A stretch of DNA of 44,668 bases from Eubacteriaceae bacterium CHKCI004 (GTDB taxonomy: Bacteria > Bacillota > Clostridia > Lachnospirales > Lachnospiraceae): NCBI GenBank assembly GCA_900016875.1, contig FCNR01000069.1:1-44668 (forward strand), in the 5' to 3' direction. The position numbers and the translations under genes are program-made. Under the pieces are notes generated by a model that was not told where the DNA came from, searched no databases, and worked only from the letters and a program-made list of their open reading frames with translations. Shown in pieces: positions 16,877-25,877 of this stretch (position 1 is the first letter of the stretch; each line of letters opens with the position of its first letter).

Positions 16877-18796
16877 TTACGTTATTTTCTGAAACATATG
16901 CCGAACCTTATCTAAACGGCTGTTAGGACGGCGTGGCTGCAATACAGGCTCCCCGGAAATTTCTTGGTACCCTTTTAATTCGGTAAGGCAGACGCTTCTC
17001 CCATTTGTATAAAAATTTAAATCATTCCTATATTCGCCGATGCAGCGGGCGGGGATTTCTCCCGTAAAAATAACTTCATCATTTTTAAGCAAGGTTGATT
17101 CAATCACTGCACAATACTTCGGTGCGTCATTATAAGCCCGTGAAATATATTCCTGCGGTGCAAAAAGGGTAAAGGAAAGGTATGGTTCCAATAATTGTGT
17201 TCCTGCTCTTTTCAATGCCTGTTCTAACACGATAGGAGCAAGGGAACGAAAATCTGCGGGGGTACTAACTGGACTGTAATAAACTCCATAGTCAAAACAA
17301 ATTTCACAATCTGTCACTTCCCAACCGTATAAGCCTTGCTCCATTCCATAACGCACCCCTTCCATAACGGCATTTTGAAAACTTTGGTTTAAATAGCCGA
17401 GAGATACTTTGCTTTTAAACCGGGTTCCACTTCCGGCAGGAAGTGGCGTTACAGTTAAGCCAATGGATGCCCAAAACGGATTCGGCGGCACTTCAATATG
17501 AATCGTGTAACTGGCTGTTTTTAATGGCCTTTCCAGATAAATGACCGTAGGTTCTTTCACATTTATGTTCACATGGTATCGCTCTACTAACAGAGAGCAT
17601 ACAACCTCTAACTGGACTTTTCCTAAAAAAGAAATGATGATTTCATGCGTTATCGTATCCACATAGTAATGCAACAGCGGATCTGTATCTGCAATTTCCG
17701 TCAGGGCATTCAGCAGGAGGTCTCTTTGTTCCTGATTTTGCGGCTCCACCGTCGTCCGAAGCAAAGGAATCGGATTTTTTTCCCATGCCTTGCGCGGCAA
17801 AAGTTCTACATTTCCGAGAGTATCATTCAGCTTCAGAGTGTCATTGGTCAAAATAACAATTTCTCCGCAACAGGCTGTGTCCGCCGGTATAATCTCTCCG
17901 TTTGACGGAATCCTCATTTCTGTGATTTTTAGTTTTTGATTTTGGGGCAGGAGAATCGTATCCCGTAAATGAAGTGTCCCGCTGTATAACCGCAAATAAA
18001 CGAGCCGCTTTTTCTGGTCTGTGTACTCGATTTTAAAAACGCTTCCGCATAGCTCGGATTGATCGTTGTCCGCACCAGAAGTAAATGTTTCTGCAATCAC
18101 TTCAATCAGCTTTTCAGTTCCGATATTGTTCTTTGCACTCCCATGATAAATAGGAAACAGGGAACCGTTTTGCATTCTTCTGCATTTCTCCCTCTGTAAA
18201 TCTTGTATTTTCAAAGGTTCCCCCGCAATATATTTTTCCAAAAGTTCATCATTTCCAGCAATAATAGAATCCCATTTTTCTATATCCTCAATGTCTGTCA
18301 GAGACACTTCCGGAGTGAGCGAAACATCTTGCATAACCATGACATCATCAGAAAGTTTTTCTCTGATATTTTGATAAACGCTCTGTAAGTCAATGCCCTC
18401 CTGGTCTATCTTATTTACAAAAATAATCGTTGGGATTTTCATTTTCTGGAGCGCATGGAACAGTACCCGTGTTTGTGCCTGCACGCCGTCCTTTGCGGAA
18501 ACTACTAAAATTGCTCCGTCAAGAACAGCAAGTGAGCGATATACTTCCGCCAAAAAGTCCATATGGCCGGGGGTATCGACAATATTGATCTTATAATTCT
18601 TCCAGCCGAAAGAAGTGACGGCCGTTTGAATGGTAATCCCACGCTGGCGTTCCAACAGCATGGTGTCTGTCCGCGTTGTTCCCTTATCTACACTCCCTAA
18701 TTCCGGAACGGCTCCGCTGGTATAGAGCAGGCTTTCTGTCAAAGTCGTTTTTCCTGCGTCTACATGAGCAAGAATGCCGATATTGATTATTTTCAT
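16877..18796 (-). CDS. tet: Tetracycline resistance ribosomal protection protein
   Basis: This 639-residue EF-G-like GTPase releases tetracycline from the ribosome. G1 AHVDAGKTT (10-18), DTPGH (74-78) and NKID (128-131) are intact, as are the family signatures [12 protein letters not shown] and the C-terminal [15 protein letters not shown]. Start ATG 18796 follows GGAGGACAAACAC and gives exactly the usual family length; the open frame up to 18811 is rejected. By eye the protein mixes stretches like Tet(W), Tet(O) and Tet(44), so I do not assign a class. It is preceded by a leader region with an attenuator like that of tet(M). The gene is more A/T-rich than the mobilization genes. Confidence 0.95.
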   Translation of the reverse strand: MKIINIGILAHVDAGKTTLTESLLYTSGAVPELGSVDKGTTRTDTMLLERQRGITIQTAVTSFGWKNYKINIVDTPGHMDFLAEVYRSLAVLDGAILVVSAKDGVQAQTRVLFHALQKMKIPTIIFVNKIDQEGIDLQSVYQNIREKLSDDVMVMQDVSLTPEVSLTDIEDIEKWDSIIAGNDELLEKYIAGEPLKIQDLQREKCRRMQNGSLFPIYHGSAKNNIGTEKLIEVIAETFTSGADNDQSELCGSVFKIEYTDQKKRLVYLRLYSGTLHLRDTILLPQNQKLKITEMRIPSNGEIIPADTACCGEIVILTNDTLKLNDTLGNVELLPRKAWEKNPIPLLRTTVEPQNQEQRDLLLNALTEIADTDPLLHYYVDTITHEIIISFLGKVQLEVVCSLLVERYHVNINVKEPTVIYLERPLKTASYTIHIEVPPNPFWASIGLTVTPLPAGSGTRFKSKVSLGYLNQSFQNAVMEGVRYGMEQGLYGWEVTDCEICFDYGVYYSPVSTPADFRSLAPIVLEQALKRAGTQLLEPYLSFTLFAPQEYISRAYNDAPKYCAVIESTLLKNDEVIFTGEIPARCIGEYRNDLNFYTNGRSVCLTELKGYQEISGEPVLQPRRPNSRLDKVRHMFQKIT

Positions 18797-18811
18797 GTGT
18801 TTGTCCTCCAT

Positions 18812-18889
18812 TCAGCCCCCAAAGGGCATAAAAATCCCCAGCAGCAAAATACTTTTACCGCTGGGGATATAGCGAATAGACATACACAT
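18812..18889 (-). CDS. Possible leader peptide over the tet attenuator
   Basis: A 25-codon frame (alternative starts at 18889 and 18883) ends with GIFMPFGG and a stop just before the tet ribosome-binding site. It spans the attenuator hairpin. Short frames of this kind precede tet(M)-group genes. No strong ribosome-binding site is seen, so translation is uncertain. Confidence 0.5.
   Translation of the reverse strand: MCMSIRYIPSGKSILLLGIFMPFGG
18829..18868 (-). terminator. Transcription attenuator upstream of tet
   Basis: On the minus strand, ATCCCCAGC and GCTGGGGAT form a perfect 9-bp stem with a 17-nt loop, followed directly by TTTTTAT. This is an intrinsic terminator between the promoter and the tet start, as in tet(M), where drug-slowed translation of the leader is thought to allow read-through. 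Confidence 0.8.
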
Positions 18890-19029
18890 ACATACAACGC
18901 ACTGCAAGCAGCGGTCGCTCTTTTGATATGTCAAATATATAAGGCAAAAGTATTCTTAAAAAGGGTACAAAAAACTAAGCCCCTTGCAAGGGACGGTTAC
19001 AATTCTTTGTTCCCACTATTTGATTATAG

Positions 19030-19053
19030 TTAATTAAGAATACCTTGCCGCAT
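19030..19053 (-). CDS. Short tet leader peptide MRQGILN
   Basis: ATG 19053 follows AAGGAG and encodes seven residues, MRQGILN, then stop. The same kind of short peptide is found ahead of tet(M)-type genes. Its coding sequence GGTATTCTTAA is complementary to TTAAGAATAC further downstream (about 18950), so ribosome position could switch RNA folding toward or away from the downstream attenuator. Confidence 0.75.
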   Translation of the reverse strand: MRQGILN

Positions 19054-19082
19054 ATTTTTAACTCCTTACTTGGAATAGAAAT

Positions 19083-19111
19083 ATTATAGCATATCGGCAT
19101 TGAAAAAGAAA
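19083..19111 (-). promoter_or_regulatory. tet promoter
   Basis: On the minus strand an extended -10, TGCTATAAT, lies with TATAAT at 19088-19083. The -35 is weak (TTTCTT with a 17-bp spacer). The leader RNA of about 280 nt starts just downstream and carries both short leader frames and the attenuator. Confidence 0.7.
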
Positions 19112-19171
19112 GTCCTGAAACAAAATTTACGGAATAGTAGGCTGCTGTCTATCAATCTCTTGTGTGTTTCT

Positions 19172-19312
19172 TTATGACACATGAGCATTCGCGCCGGGGT
19201 TATCGTTGCCGTACCCCTCCATGAGGTTAATGCCGCCCCAAATGCCAAGTCCTGCGCCAAGCGCGATTACCAAAGTCTGCAATACGTCAACTGCGCTGTT
19301 GAAAAAATCCAT
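19172..19312 (-). pseudogene. maff2-like gene, 5' fragment (interrupted by element 1)
   Basis: ATG 19312 follows GAGGTTTAT and encodes MDFFNSAVDVLQTLVIALG..., the N-terminal half of the Maff2-type membrane peptide, up to NDNPGAN. From about 19189 the sequence is element 1 and the frame ends after four foreign residues (AHVS). The C-terminal half is at 6666-6758. Joined, they give a peptide of about 70 residues of the usual kind, with two hydrophobic segments. Confidence 0.88.
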
Positions 19313-19379
19313 ATAAACCTCGCTTTCTGCCGCTAAAACGGCTCAAAAAATGTTGTTGGAAATAAAAATGCCGCCGTTT

Positions 19380-20865
19380 TTATTCGGCGGCTGCGTCCTC
19401 GTCGGACAAATCTATTTCGTATATGTCAAAGGGTTCGTCGGGCTTTACGATTGCCGGACGGGTGGACATATACCGTTCAACGTCAAAAGCGTTTTTCTTG
19501 TCGAAGTCGGAAAGGTATTTGTAGTTCGGGTGCTGCGTTATATCGTACTTATCGCTGAAAAAGGGGCGCACGCCGCGCAACTGCAAAATACATTTTCCTC
19601 CGTCCATAACTGCGATTTCGTCCTGTGTCATCAACTCCTTTCCCAATTTCTGATAATTGAGGCCATGAGAAACCTGCGTGCCGCGATTTTCGGAAGTGTT
19701 GAAACTGTCGATTGTTTCACGTCCCAAGTTCTCCGAAATATCCTTTGCATTTTTCCCGCGCCCTCCCAAAAACAAGGTGCTGTCGGCATTGTCAAGTATG
19801 ATTTCTGCCGCGTCCTTGTAAATGGCTTTTAGCTGGCTCTGCGATTGCAGAATGATAGAAGCCGAGATTTCCCGGCTGCGGATTGTGGCAATCAATTTTT
19901 CAAACTGCGGGATTTGTCCAATGTTTGCAAACTCGTCTAACAGGCAGCGAACATGAACCGGCAGCTTGCCGCCGTATTCGTCGTCGGCCTTGTCGCACAA
20001 GAGATTAAATAACTGCGATTGCAGCATAGCGATAACAAAATTAAACGTGCTGTCCGTATCGCTCATAATCAAAAACAAAGCTGTTTTTCTGTCGCCTAAC
20101 GTGTCAAGTTCTAATTCGTCGTAGGACATAAGATCGCGCAATTCCTTTATATCAAAAGGAGCGAGCCTCGCACCGCAAGAAATGAGGATTGATTTTGCGG
20201 TTTTGCCCGCCGCCAATTTATATTTTCGGTACTGCTTCACCGCGAAATGGTCGGGGTCGCGTTCTTCCAAGTCGGCAAACAGCAAATCGACGGGGCTTTG
20301 ATATTCCTCGTCGTCCTCGCGGGCTTCGCTGGCGTTGATAAGTTCCAACAGGGTAATAAAGTTCATTTCCTCGGCGGGGGCTTCGTACCAGATGTAGCCC
20401 ACCAACGCGCAATACAAAAGCCGTTCTGCCTTTACCCAAAAATCCTCCGCGCTTTTTTCTCCCTCACCTTTGGTATTCGCTATCAACGTATTTACCAGCT
20501 TCAAAATATCTTTCTCGCTGCGGATATACACAAAGGGGTTGTAGTGCATAGATTTTTTGAAGTTAATCGTATTCAGTACCTTAATGCGGTAGCCCGCCCG
20601 TTGCAGCAGCTTCCCGCACTCAATCAAAACCGTACCTTTCGGGTCGGTTAAGACGTAAGAGGAATGAAGCTGCATTAGATTAGGTTTGACAAAAAATCTT
20701 GTTTTTCCGCTGCCGCTGCCGCCGATCACGACGACGTTCTTATTTCTCGCGTACTTCGGCTGCTTCGGGCGGCTGTTCATGGTAAGCCGTTCCGTCTGCG
20801 TCAAAATGATGTTGTTTTGGAAATCCGGGTCTATGTAGGGCTTTATATCTTCGGCGTTTCCCCAT
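19380..20865 (-). pseudogene. virD4: virD4 coupling protein gene, 3' part (interrupted by element 2)
   Basis: The open frame from 20865 reads GNAEDIKPYIDPDF and then the complete nucleotide-binding body of a TraG/VirD4 coupling protein: Walker A GGSGSGKTRF and Walker B-like VRCLLDEFANIGQIP. It ends with an acidic tail. It lacks the membrane-anchoring N-terminus, which is encoded at 28673-28972. An internal TTG at 20804 could start a soluble form, but no ribosome-binding site is visible. Joining the parts gives about 594 residues, a normal length for the family. Confidence 0.92.
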
Positions 20866-20921
20866 GAAGCGTTTTGTCAAGTGCTTTTTTGAGTTATTGA
20901 CGCAAATTCTTGTGAAAGTGC

Positions 20922-20960
20922 GAAAGTGCAAAGTGCAAAGGGTCTGCGTTTTGCACTTTC
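20922..20960 (-). terminator. Hairpin at the end of element 2 genes
   Basis: GAAAGTGCAAA and TTTGCACTTTC form an 11-bp stem overlapping the stop of the primase-helicase gene. The flank has tandem GAAAGTGC units. It may terminate the element operon before the virD4 3' part; there is no strong T run on the minus strand. Confidence 0.5.
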
Positions 20961-22875
20961 AGCTTGCGGGTTCGGGTGGCTGCTTCTTCTTGATGAAGTT
21001 ATACCATTGACCGCCGACGCGCCTTGCGCCCAAAACACCGCCCATGTTGCGCTTGGCGTTCTGTACCGTCCTCTCGGATATTCCGGCTTCGGCTGCGGCC
21101 TTTACAAGGTCCTCGCTGGCAAGCTCTTTCCCGTCTGCAAGCAGGTCAAGTATCAGCCGTTCCGCCTGTTCGGTCTTGGTGGCGGTGTTGCCGCCCGCGC
21201 CGGACAGCAGCTCGTCGGCGGTAATGTCATACTCGCCTATCCACGAAAAGCCCGTTTCCGGGTCAAGGCAAAAGGCTATGGGCTTACCCTCCGGTGCAAG
21301 AGAAGATTTGTCATGGACGATAACGCGCACATTCGGTTCCCGTTTCACGCGCCCGATCAGCAGGACGCTCCTTGCTGCGGCGCGGAAGTCGATGGAGCCT
21401 AAACCCCGGTAGGCGCTCTGTCCTCCGGCGGCTTTGTTGAGGTGTCCGATTAGGATAACGGCGCACCCGGTACGCTCGGCAATCTCGGCAAGGCGGCGGA
21501 ACATGGGGCGTATCTCGTTGGCCTTGTTCATGTCGGTTTTCTCGCCCACATACGCCTGTATGGGGTCAAGGATAATCAGCCGCGCCCCGGTCTGTCGGAT
21601 AGCTCTCTCTATGCGCTCATCGGACAGGGAAAGCCCCTGCTTGCTCTCGTCAATGACAAGAATGCGGTCAAGGTCTGCTTCGGCTTCCATAAGGCGGGGC
21701 TTGATGGTGTCGCCCAAACCGTCCTCGGCAGTCTGGTAAATCACATTGAACGGCTCATGCACTGCCATGTGGGGGAACGGCTTGCGGTTGGTACAAGCGG
21801 CGGCAAGGCGTAGGGCAAAGGTGGTCTTGCCCTCGCCGGGGTTGCCCTGCACAATGGTTACTTTCCCAAAGGGGATATACGGCTCCCATAACCATTCGAC
21901 GGTCTGCGTGTCCACCTCGCTCATGCGGATAATCTCAACGGTTTCTTCCTGCGGCGGCTCTTTCAAGCCGTAGACCGCTTCTCGCAAATACTTCCCGTCT
22001 GTGATTTCTGCCCGGTGCTGCAATACCTCGTTCCAATCCTTGAAAAGAGGGATAAGCCGGTGGACGGTGTAGCCCTCCGGCATGAGCTTCACAAGGCGGC
22101 TGCAAGCGTCGTTTCCGGCTTCGTCGCTGTCAAGGCAGAGATAAACGGTCTTGATGTTCGGACGGTCAGAGAGAAAGCGGAGCAGGGCTTTTTCTCCCAC
22201 GCCGCCCAATGACAGGTAGCTTTGCTTCTGCCAATCCTTTTTGAACAGGCAGAGGAAAGAGAGCAAGTCAACGGGGGCTTCAAAGACAAACAATCTTTCG
22301 CCCTCGCCCCGGTAACAGAAGTTAAAGGCTTTGTCGCTGCCTTTCACATCAAGCCGGAAGTTTCCCGCCGTTCCCTTGCTGTGGGCGTAGCGCGGTATTT
22401 CGTCCTCGTCCCGCCCCACAAATACGGCGTTGTGGTGGGCTGCGTCCTCATAAATATCGCCGCGGGCAAAGAAAAAGCCCGTCACATCTTCATCAATGCG
22501 GCGGGCTGCTGTAAGGTAGTTCCTCGCTGTTCGGTTGTCGCTGTTTGGGGGTGGTAGCCGAAAGTCGGAAAGGGACGTGGGGCAAGGTCTGTCCGGCGGC
22601 GGTGCGGCTCCCTTTTCTCCTGTGAGAAGTTCCACGGCTTCGGTGAAGCTCTTGCCGAAAAACTCCATGACAAAATCAATGGGGCCGCCGCCCTTGCTCT
22701 GGCTGTGGCGATACCACTTGTTGCCCCGGACGGTCAAGCTGTCGTGCCGTTTCCAGCGGTATTCATTCCCGGCGCGGGTAAGCTGCTCGCCCTGTGATTG
22801 CAGGAAAGAAACAAGGTCGGCTTGATTCGCCCGGTCTATCTGTTCTTGGGTGTAGTACAAAAATCTCAACTCCAT
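20959..22875 (-). CDS. Primase-helicase fusion protein
   Basis: This 638-residue protein joins two replication modules. The N-terminal part resembles DUF3991 plus a Toprim-like domain (FEAPVDLLSFL, YLCLDSDEAGND), the layout of mobile-element primases. From about residue 330 an AAA_25/RepA-type RecA-fold ATPase follows, with Walker A GNPGEGKTTF and LIILDPIQAYVGE. A C-terminal winged-helix-like segment (AAAEAGISERTVQNAKRNM) may bind DNA. It begins at ATG 22875, right after the relaxase stop at 22876, in the same operon. It would support replication of the excised or transferred element. Confidence 0.88.
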   Translation of the reverse strand: MELRFLYYTQEQIDRANQADLVSFLQSQGEQLTRAGNEYRWKRHDSLTVRGNKWYRHSQSKGGGPIDFVMEFFGKSFTEAVELLTGEKGAAPPPDRPCPTSLSDFRLPPPNSDNRTARNYLTAARRIDEDVTGFFFARGDIYEDAAHHNAVFVGRDEDEIPRYAHSKGTAGNFRLDVKGSDKAFNFCYRGEGERLFVFEAPVDLLSFLCLFKKDWQKQSYLSLGGVGEKALLRFLSDRPNIKTVYLCLDSDEAGNDACSRLVKLMPEGYTVHRLIPLFKDWNEVLQHRAEITDGKYLREAVYGLKEPPQEETVEIIRMSEVDTQTVEWLWEPYIPFGKVTIVQGNPGEGKTTFALRLAAACTNRKPFPHMAVHEPFNVIYQTAEDGLGDTIKPRLMEAEADLDRILVIDESKQGLSLSDERIERAIRQTGARLIILDPIQAYVGEKTDMNKANEIRPMFRRLAEIAERTGCAVILIGHLNKAAGGQSAYRGLGSIDFRAAARSVLLIGRVKREPNVRVIVHDKSSLAPEGKPIAFCLDPETGFSWIGEYDITADELLSGAGGNTATKTEQAERLILDLLADGKELASEDLVKAAAEAGISERTVQNAKRNMGGVLGARRVGGQWYNFIKKKQPPEPAS

Positions 22876-24384
22876 TCATCGTTCTAAGTCGTGCCGCTTG
22901 GCGCGGGTCTGCTCCGGCTGGTCGGCTTTCAGTGCAATATCAACGCACTTGCGGATATTGTGCAGCTCGGCAACCTCGGCGCGGGTTTCTTTCAGCTTGG
23001 TATATTCCGCTGTTCTCTGCCCGCTGAGAGTGGCGTACTCTTTTTCCCATTCAGAGATAGGCAAGGTCTTTGTCCCTTTCGGCAGATTTGCATGGAGATA
23101 GCGGCTCGCTGCGTTCCATAGCGTAAGCTCGGCGCGGTGGGCTTCCTCGTACTTGTCACGCTTGCTCGTCCAGCCATTTTTCAGCTTTTTCAGCTCGTCG
23201 TGAATGGGCTTGTACTCGGTGTAGTTCTTCCCGTATTCAATCAATTTCTGCAATTCTTTCATGCGCTTCTCGGCGGTTTTCATGCCCTCCCGGATAGCGT
23301 CGGCTTGGTCGCTGACAGAGGAAAGGGCAGCGTCCAGCTCCGCAAGGGTAGAAATACCATGCTCGGAAAGATAGTTGACCGCCTTTGCAACGGTTTTCAG
23401 TTCATCGGCGGCGTGCTGCCTTTGCCAACTCTGCGAATACTTCCGGCTCTTTTCTCTCTGAACGCTTAAATACTTCATCAGCAGATTTGCAAGGCCGGGG
23501 GATTGCGGGGGCTGCTCCGGGGCGGTTTCCCGCGCCTTGAACAGTTCGCCAATCCATTCTTTGAGCTTTCCAATCTGCGCCCTGATTTCCCGGATAAGGC
23601 GGTTTGCCTTTCGGATATTCCGGTTCAGCTCGCCTTTCTCGGTGGCTATGCCTTTCTTCTCCATTTGACAGGCCGCTACGCCCATGTGGACGGTGGGCAG
23701 CTCGTCAATGCCGCGCTCGGCGTTGCTGCGGTAGTCGATACGCTCCGGGTGTCCGGCGCGTTCAAGGTAGGCGTTTGAAATATCCGCCCATGCCTTGCGC
23801 CATAAAAGCGCGTTGCCCTTGTCGTTCCAGCCTGTGAGGTCAACTTTGTGTGTCTTGTATCTGCCGCTTGGTAAGCGTATGCGCTCGCCGTTCTCGTCAA
23901 GGTCATATTCCTTTTTGGACTTCGCCGCCCATGCGCCGCGCTCGTCAAGGGGGCGCATGGTAAGCATGATATGACAATGGGGGTTGCCGCTGTCGGTGTC
24001 GTGAATGGCAAAATCAACGCACATTCCTCTTGAAACAAATTGAGAGGAACAGTATTCACGGACAAGCCGGATCTGTTCCTCTCTGGATAATTCTATGGGG
24101 AGTGCTGCGTCAATCTCTCTGGCAAGCTGGGCGTTCCCGGCTTTCTCGTAAAGCTCCACGCTGTTCCACAAGGTTGAACGGTCAGAGAAAGAGGGCGGGG
24201 CATGGGGCGGCAGTAGGATTTCCGTATGGACAACGCCGCGCTTGCGGGTGTAGTCATGGGTCATTCCGTCCCACTCGTTTGTGATTTTCTCGCCGCTTCG
24301 ATAGGCGGCTGCGGCAACGGCTGACTTGCCTTTTCCTCGGCTCACAATGCCGATGTTACAATGGTAAATGGCTATGGGTATCAC
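22876..24384 (-). CDS. mobA: MobA/MobL-family relaxase of element 2
   Basis: This relaxase of about 500 residues has the MobA/MobL start AIYHCNIGIVSRGKGKSAVAAAAYR and the metal-binding motif GNPHCHIMLTMRPL. A long helical C-terminal region follows. No ATG fits the start. A GTG at 24384 lies inside the sequence GGAGGTG, whereas ATA at 24375 is correctly spaced (8 nt) after GGAGG and would give the usual family start. I give the GTG coordinate and flag ATA as possible. The probable oriT is just upstream. Confidence 0.9.
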   Translation of the reverse strand: MIPIAIYHCNIGIVSRGKGKSAVAAAAYRSGEKITNEWDGMTHDYTRKRGVVHTEILLPPHAPPSFSDRSTLWNSVELYEKAGNAQLAREIDAALPIELSREEQIRLVREYCSSQFVSRGMCVDFAIHDTDSGNPHCHIMLTMRPLDERGAWAAKSKKEYDLDENGERIRLPSGRYKTHKVDLTGWNDKGNALLWRKAWADISNAYLERAGHPERIDYRSNAERGIDELPTVHMGVAACQMEKKGIATEKGELNRNIRKANRLIREIRAQIGKLKEWIGELFKARETAPEQPPQSPGLANLLMKYLSVQREKSRKYSQSWQRQHAADELKTVAKAVNYLSEHGISTLAELDAALSSVSDQADAIREGMKTAEKRMKELQKLIEYGKNYTEYKPIHDELKKLKNGWTSKRDKYEEAHRAELTLWNAASRYLHANLPKGTKTLPISEWEKEYATLSGQRTAEYTKLKETRAEVAELHNIRKCVDIALKADQPEQTRAKRHDLER

Positions 24385-24559
24385 CTCCCGGATAGGATAA
24401 CCAAACCCGCAAAAATGGTACAGACGCCAACGGCGGGTGTACTGTTTTTGTGGGTGTGCAGGGATAGCCGCGTAAGCGGCGCAAGGGGTGCAGCCCCTTG
24501 TTGCGGCAAAGCCGCCATATCGGAGCGCGGGGAAAGTTCCCTGTGCGGAGATACGCCCT

Positions 24560-24605
24560 CGGCAGAGCGCACACGCCCGCAAGGGTGTATAAGTGCGCCC
24601 TTTGT
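24560..24605 (+). other. oriT: Candidate oriT with RSF1010-type nic motif
   Basis: TAAGTGCGCCCT at 24590-24601 is the conserved nic region of RSF1010/IncQ-type and related MOBQ origins. Directly upstream is an imperfect inverted repeat (ACACGCCC, loop GCAA, GGGTGT), as in those origins. It lies in the 230-bp noncoding gap between the relaxase gene and the DUF3847-like gene, where an origin is expected. A further inverted repeat, CAAGGGG/CCCCTTG, is at about 24489-24507. Confidence 0.8.
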
Positions 24606-24615
24606 TCCAAAGGGA

Positions 24616-24912
24616 TTATTCGCTTTTCCCGCCCTCGGTGCGTTTTTTCAGATAAGCCCGCGCTTCCTCGCTCGTCAGGGCAAGCCGGAGAAAGGCGGCG
24701 GCTTCCTCATCGGTCATGGTCTTGGCTTCCGGCACAATGCTCTCAAAGACTGCGCCTCGGACGACCAGCCGGTGGCTGCGCGTCCGGCGTTCCTCTTGGG
24801 ATAACTTTTGCCGCAACACCTTTTCCCGATTTTCAAGCTGCCGGATTTTCTTCTTCCCGTCCTCAATCTCGGCTTGCAATTCCTCGCGTTTTTTTTCTCT
24901 CGGTTTCGTCAT
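24616..24912 (-). CDS. DUF3847-like small charged protein
   Basis: This 98-residue protein is strongly helical and charged (KKKIRQLENREKVLRQKLSQEERRTR), probably a coiled coil, followed by a region of MTDEEAAAFLRLAL type. It matches DUF3847 proteins encoded before MobA/MobL relaxases in clostridial elements. ATG 24912 follows GAAAGGAGTGACCACCC. A relaxosome accessory role is likely from position; it is not shown by a motif. Confidence 0.75.
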   Translation of the reverse strand: MTKPREKKREELQAEIEDGKKKIRQLENREKVLRQKLSQEERRTRSHRLVVRGAVFESIVPEAKTMTDEEAAAFLRLALTSEEARAYLKKRTEGGKSE

Positions 24913-25043
24913 GGGTGGTCACTCCTTTCTACCTGTCGGCATAGAAAAAGGACAGTCGATTTCCTCGGCTGTCCTTTTGATTAGGGTGTTTGGTTTACTC
25001 CGTTCTGCTCAATAAATGGGAATATTAAATATCAATACGCCCT

Positions 25044-25877
25044 TTAATACATTCCTATTAAAACATCAGCTTCGATTGTCAAATGTGTGAGAGTACGCCA
25101 ATCAACGCAATCTTTTTCAACGCAAAAGAGAAGCGGCGTCATTTCAATAAACGACATTCTTTGTTCTGATGACAACTGTACGGTGGCTGAAACCGTTTCT
25201 CTTGAAATGGTTTTAAGATATTTCTCAAAATATTCAACGACAGACTCATTTGAATAATCTGGATTTTTCAAGTGTGCTTGCACTTTAGTCCTGATTTCCC
25301 TCAAATGATTTTTCGTAGGAATTACTTTCACAACATATCCGTTAGGAGATAGCAATCGCTGAAATTCTTTGTAGTGTGCAGGCGAAAATATGTCTAAAAT
25401 ACAATCCATACTTCCGTCTTTCAAAGGGATTTTTGATAAGTCAGTAACAAACCACTTCACTGCTTTGCGCTTGTCTTTTTTTGATGCAATCTGTATTGCC
25501 TCCCTTGACAAGTCAAAGGCAAAGATGTTTCGTTCTGTTCTTTGCTGTATCTGCCTTGCATAGAAACCCTCGCCGCAACCAACATCTAAAATGTTTCTTA
25601 TAGATGGCGTATCAGAAATAAACTGTATGATTTTCTCCAACACAACATCATACATGCCATACTCCAAAATTTGGTGCCGGTTGTCAAAAGACCGCTTGCT
25701 GTAGTTGGTTTTGGGCGATGATTTTAACAACAAATTTACATACCCATATCTTGAAATATCAAAGCAATGTCCATGTCTACAAATTAGGCTATTGCCTTGT
25801 ATATCCATTGATTTTGTGCAAATTGGGCATTGAAAATAAACCTTGCTGTCTGCAAAGCGTGATAAATTATTATTCAT
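25044..25877 (-). CDS. RlmA-family 23S rRNA (guanine-N1) methyltransferase, probable macrolide resistance
   Basis: This 277-residue enzyme has the RlmA zinc site C17-x2-C20-x12-C33-x3-H37 and a Rossmann AdoMet site with LDVGCGEGFYA. Family members methylate G745 (RlmA-I) or G748 (RlmA-II, TlrB type) in 23S rRNA; TlrB contributes to tylosin resistance. ATG 25877 follows GGAGGAAAAACAA. The gene is clearly A/T-rich compared with the mobilization genes around it, so it is captured cargo. Upstream lies its own promoter and a leader peptide ending MRLR, as expected of a macrolide-inducible gene. Which guanine is modified cannot be told by eye. Confidence 0.85.
   Translation of the reverse strand: MNNNLSRFADSKVYFQCPICTKSMDIQGNSLICRHGHCFDISRYGYVNLLLKSSPKTNYSKRSFDNRHQILEYGMYDVVLEKIIQFISDTPSIRNILDVGCGEGFYARQIQQRTERNIFAFDLSREAIQIASKKDKRKAVKWFVTDLSKIPLKDGSMDCILDIFSPAHYKEFQRLLSPNGYVVKVIPTKNHLREIRTKVQAHLKNPDYSNESVVEYFEKYLKTISRETVSATVQLSSEQRMSFIEMTPLLFCVEKDCVDWRTLTHLTIEADVLIGMY

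Larger units (their letters stand above)
6759..19189 (-). mobile_element. Element 1: mobilizable serine-recombinase transposon with tet gene (about 12.4 kb)
   Basis: The element interrupts maff2 between codons for GA and KS. At one end the host frame reads NDNPGAN and then breaks; at the other it resumes as AKSQGM. Joining the two at the shared AA (TT on the plus strand at 19188-19189 and 6757-6758) restores NDNPGAKSQGM. Contents from right to left: tet resistance gene, AraC-GyrI regulator, sigma-like pseudogene, SpoU methyltransferase, sigma-like gene, HTH protein, MobC, relaxase, Cys-rich protein, replication initiator, DnaC-like loader, TnpW and serine recombinase. The 2-bp overlap and absence of a longer duplication fit large serine recombinases. 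Which two bases form the core is not certain. Confidence 0.85.

Noticed and set aside
20740..20931. Separate 63-codon gene at the element 2/virD4 border
   Set aside because: It is an out-of-frame reading across the junction; the virD4 frame explains the left part.
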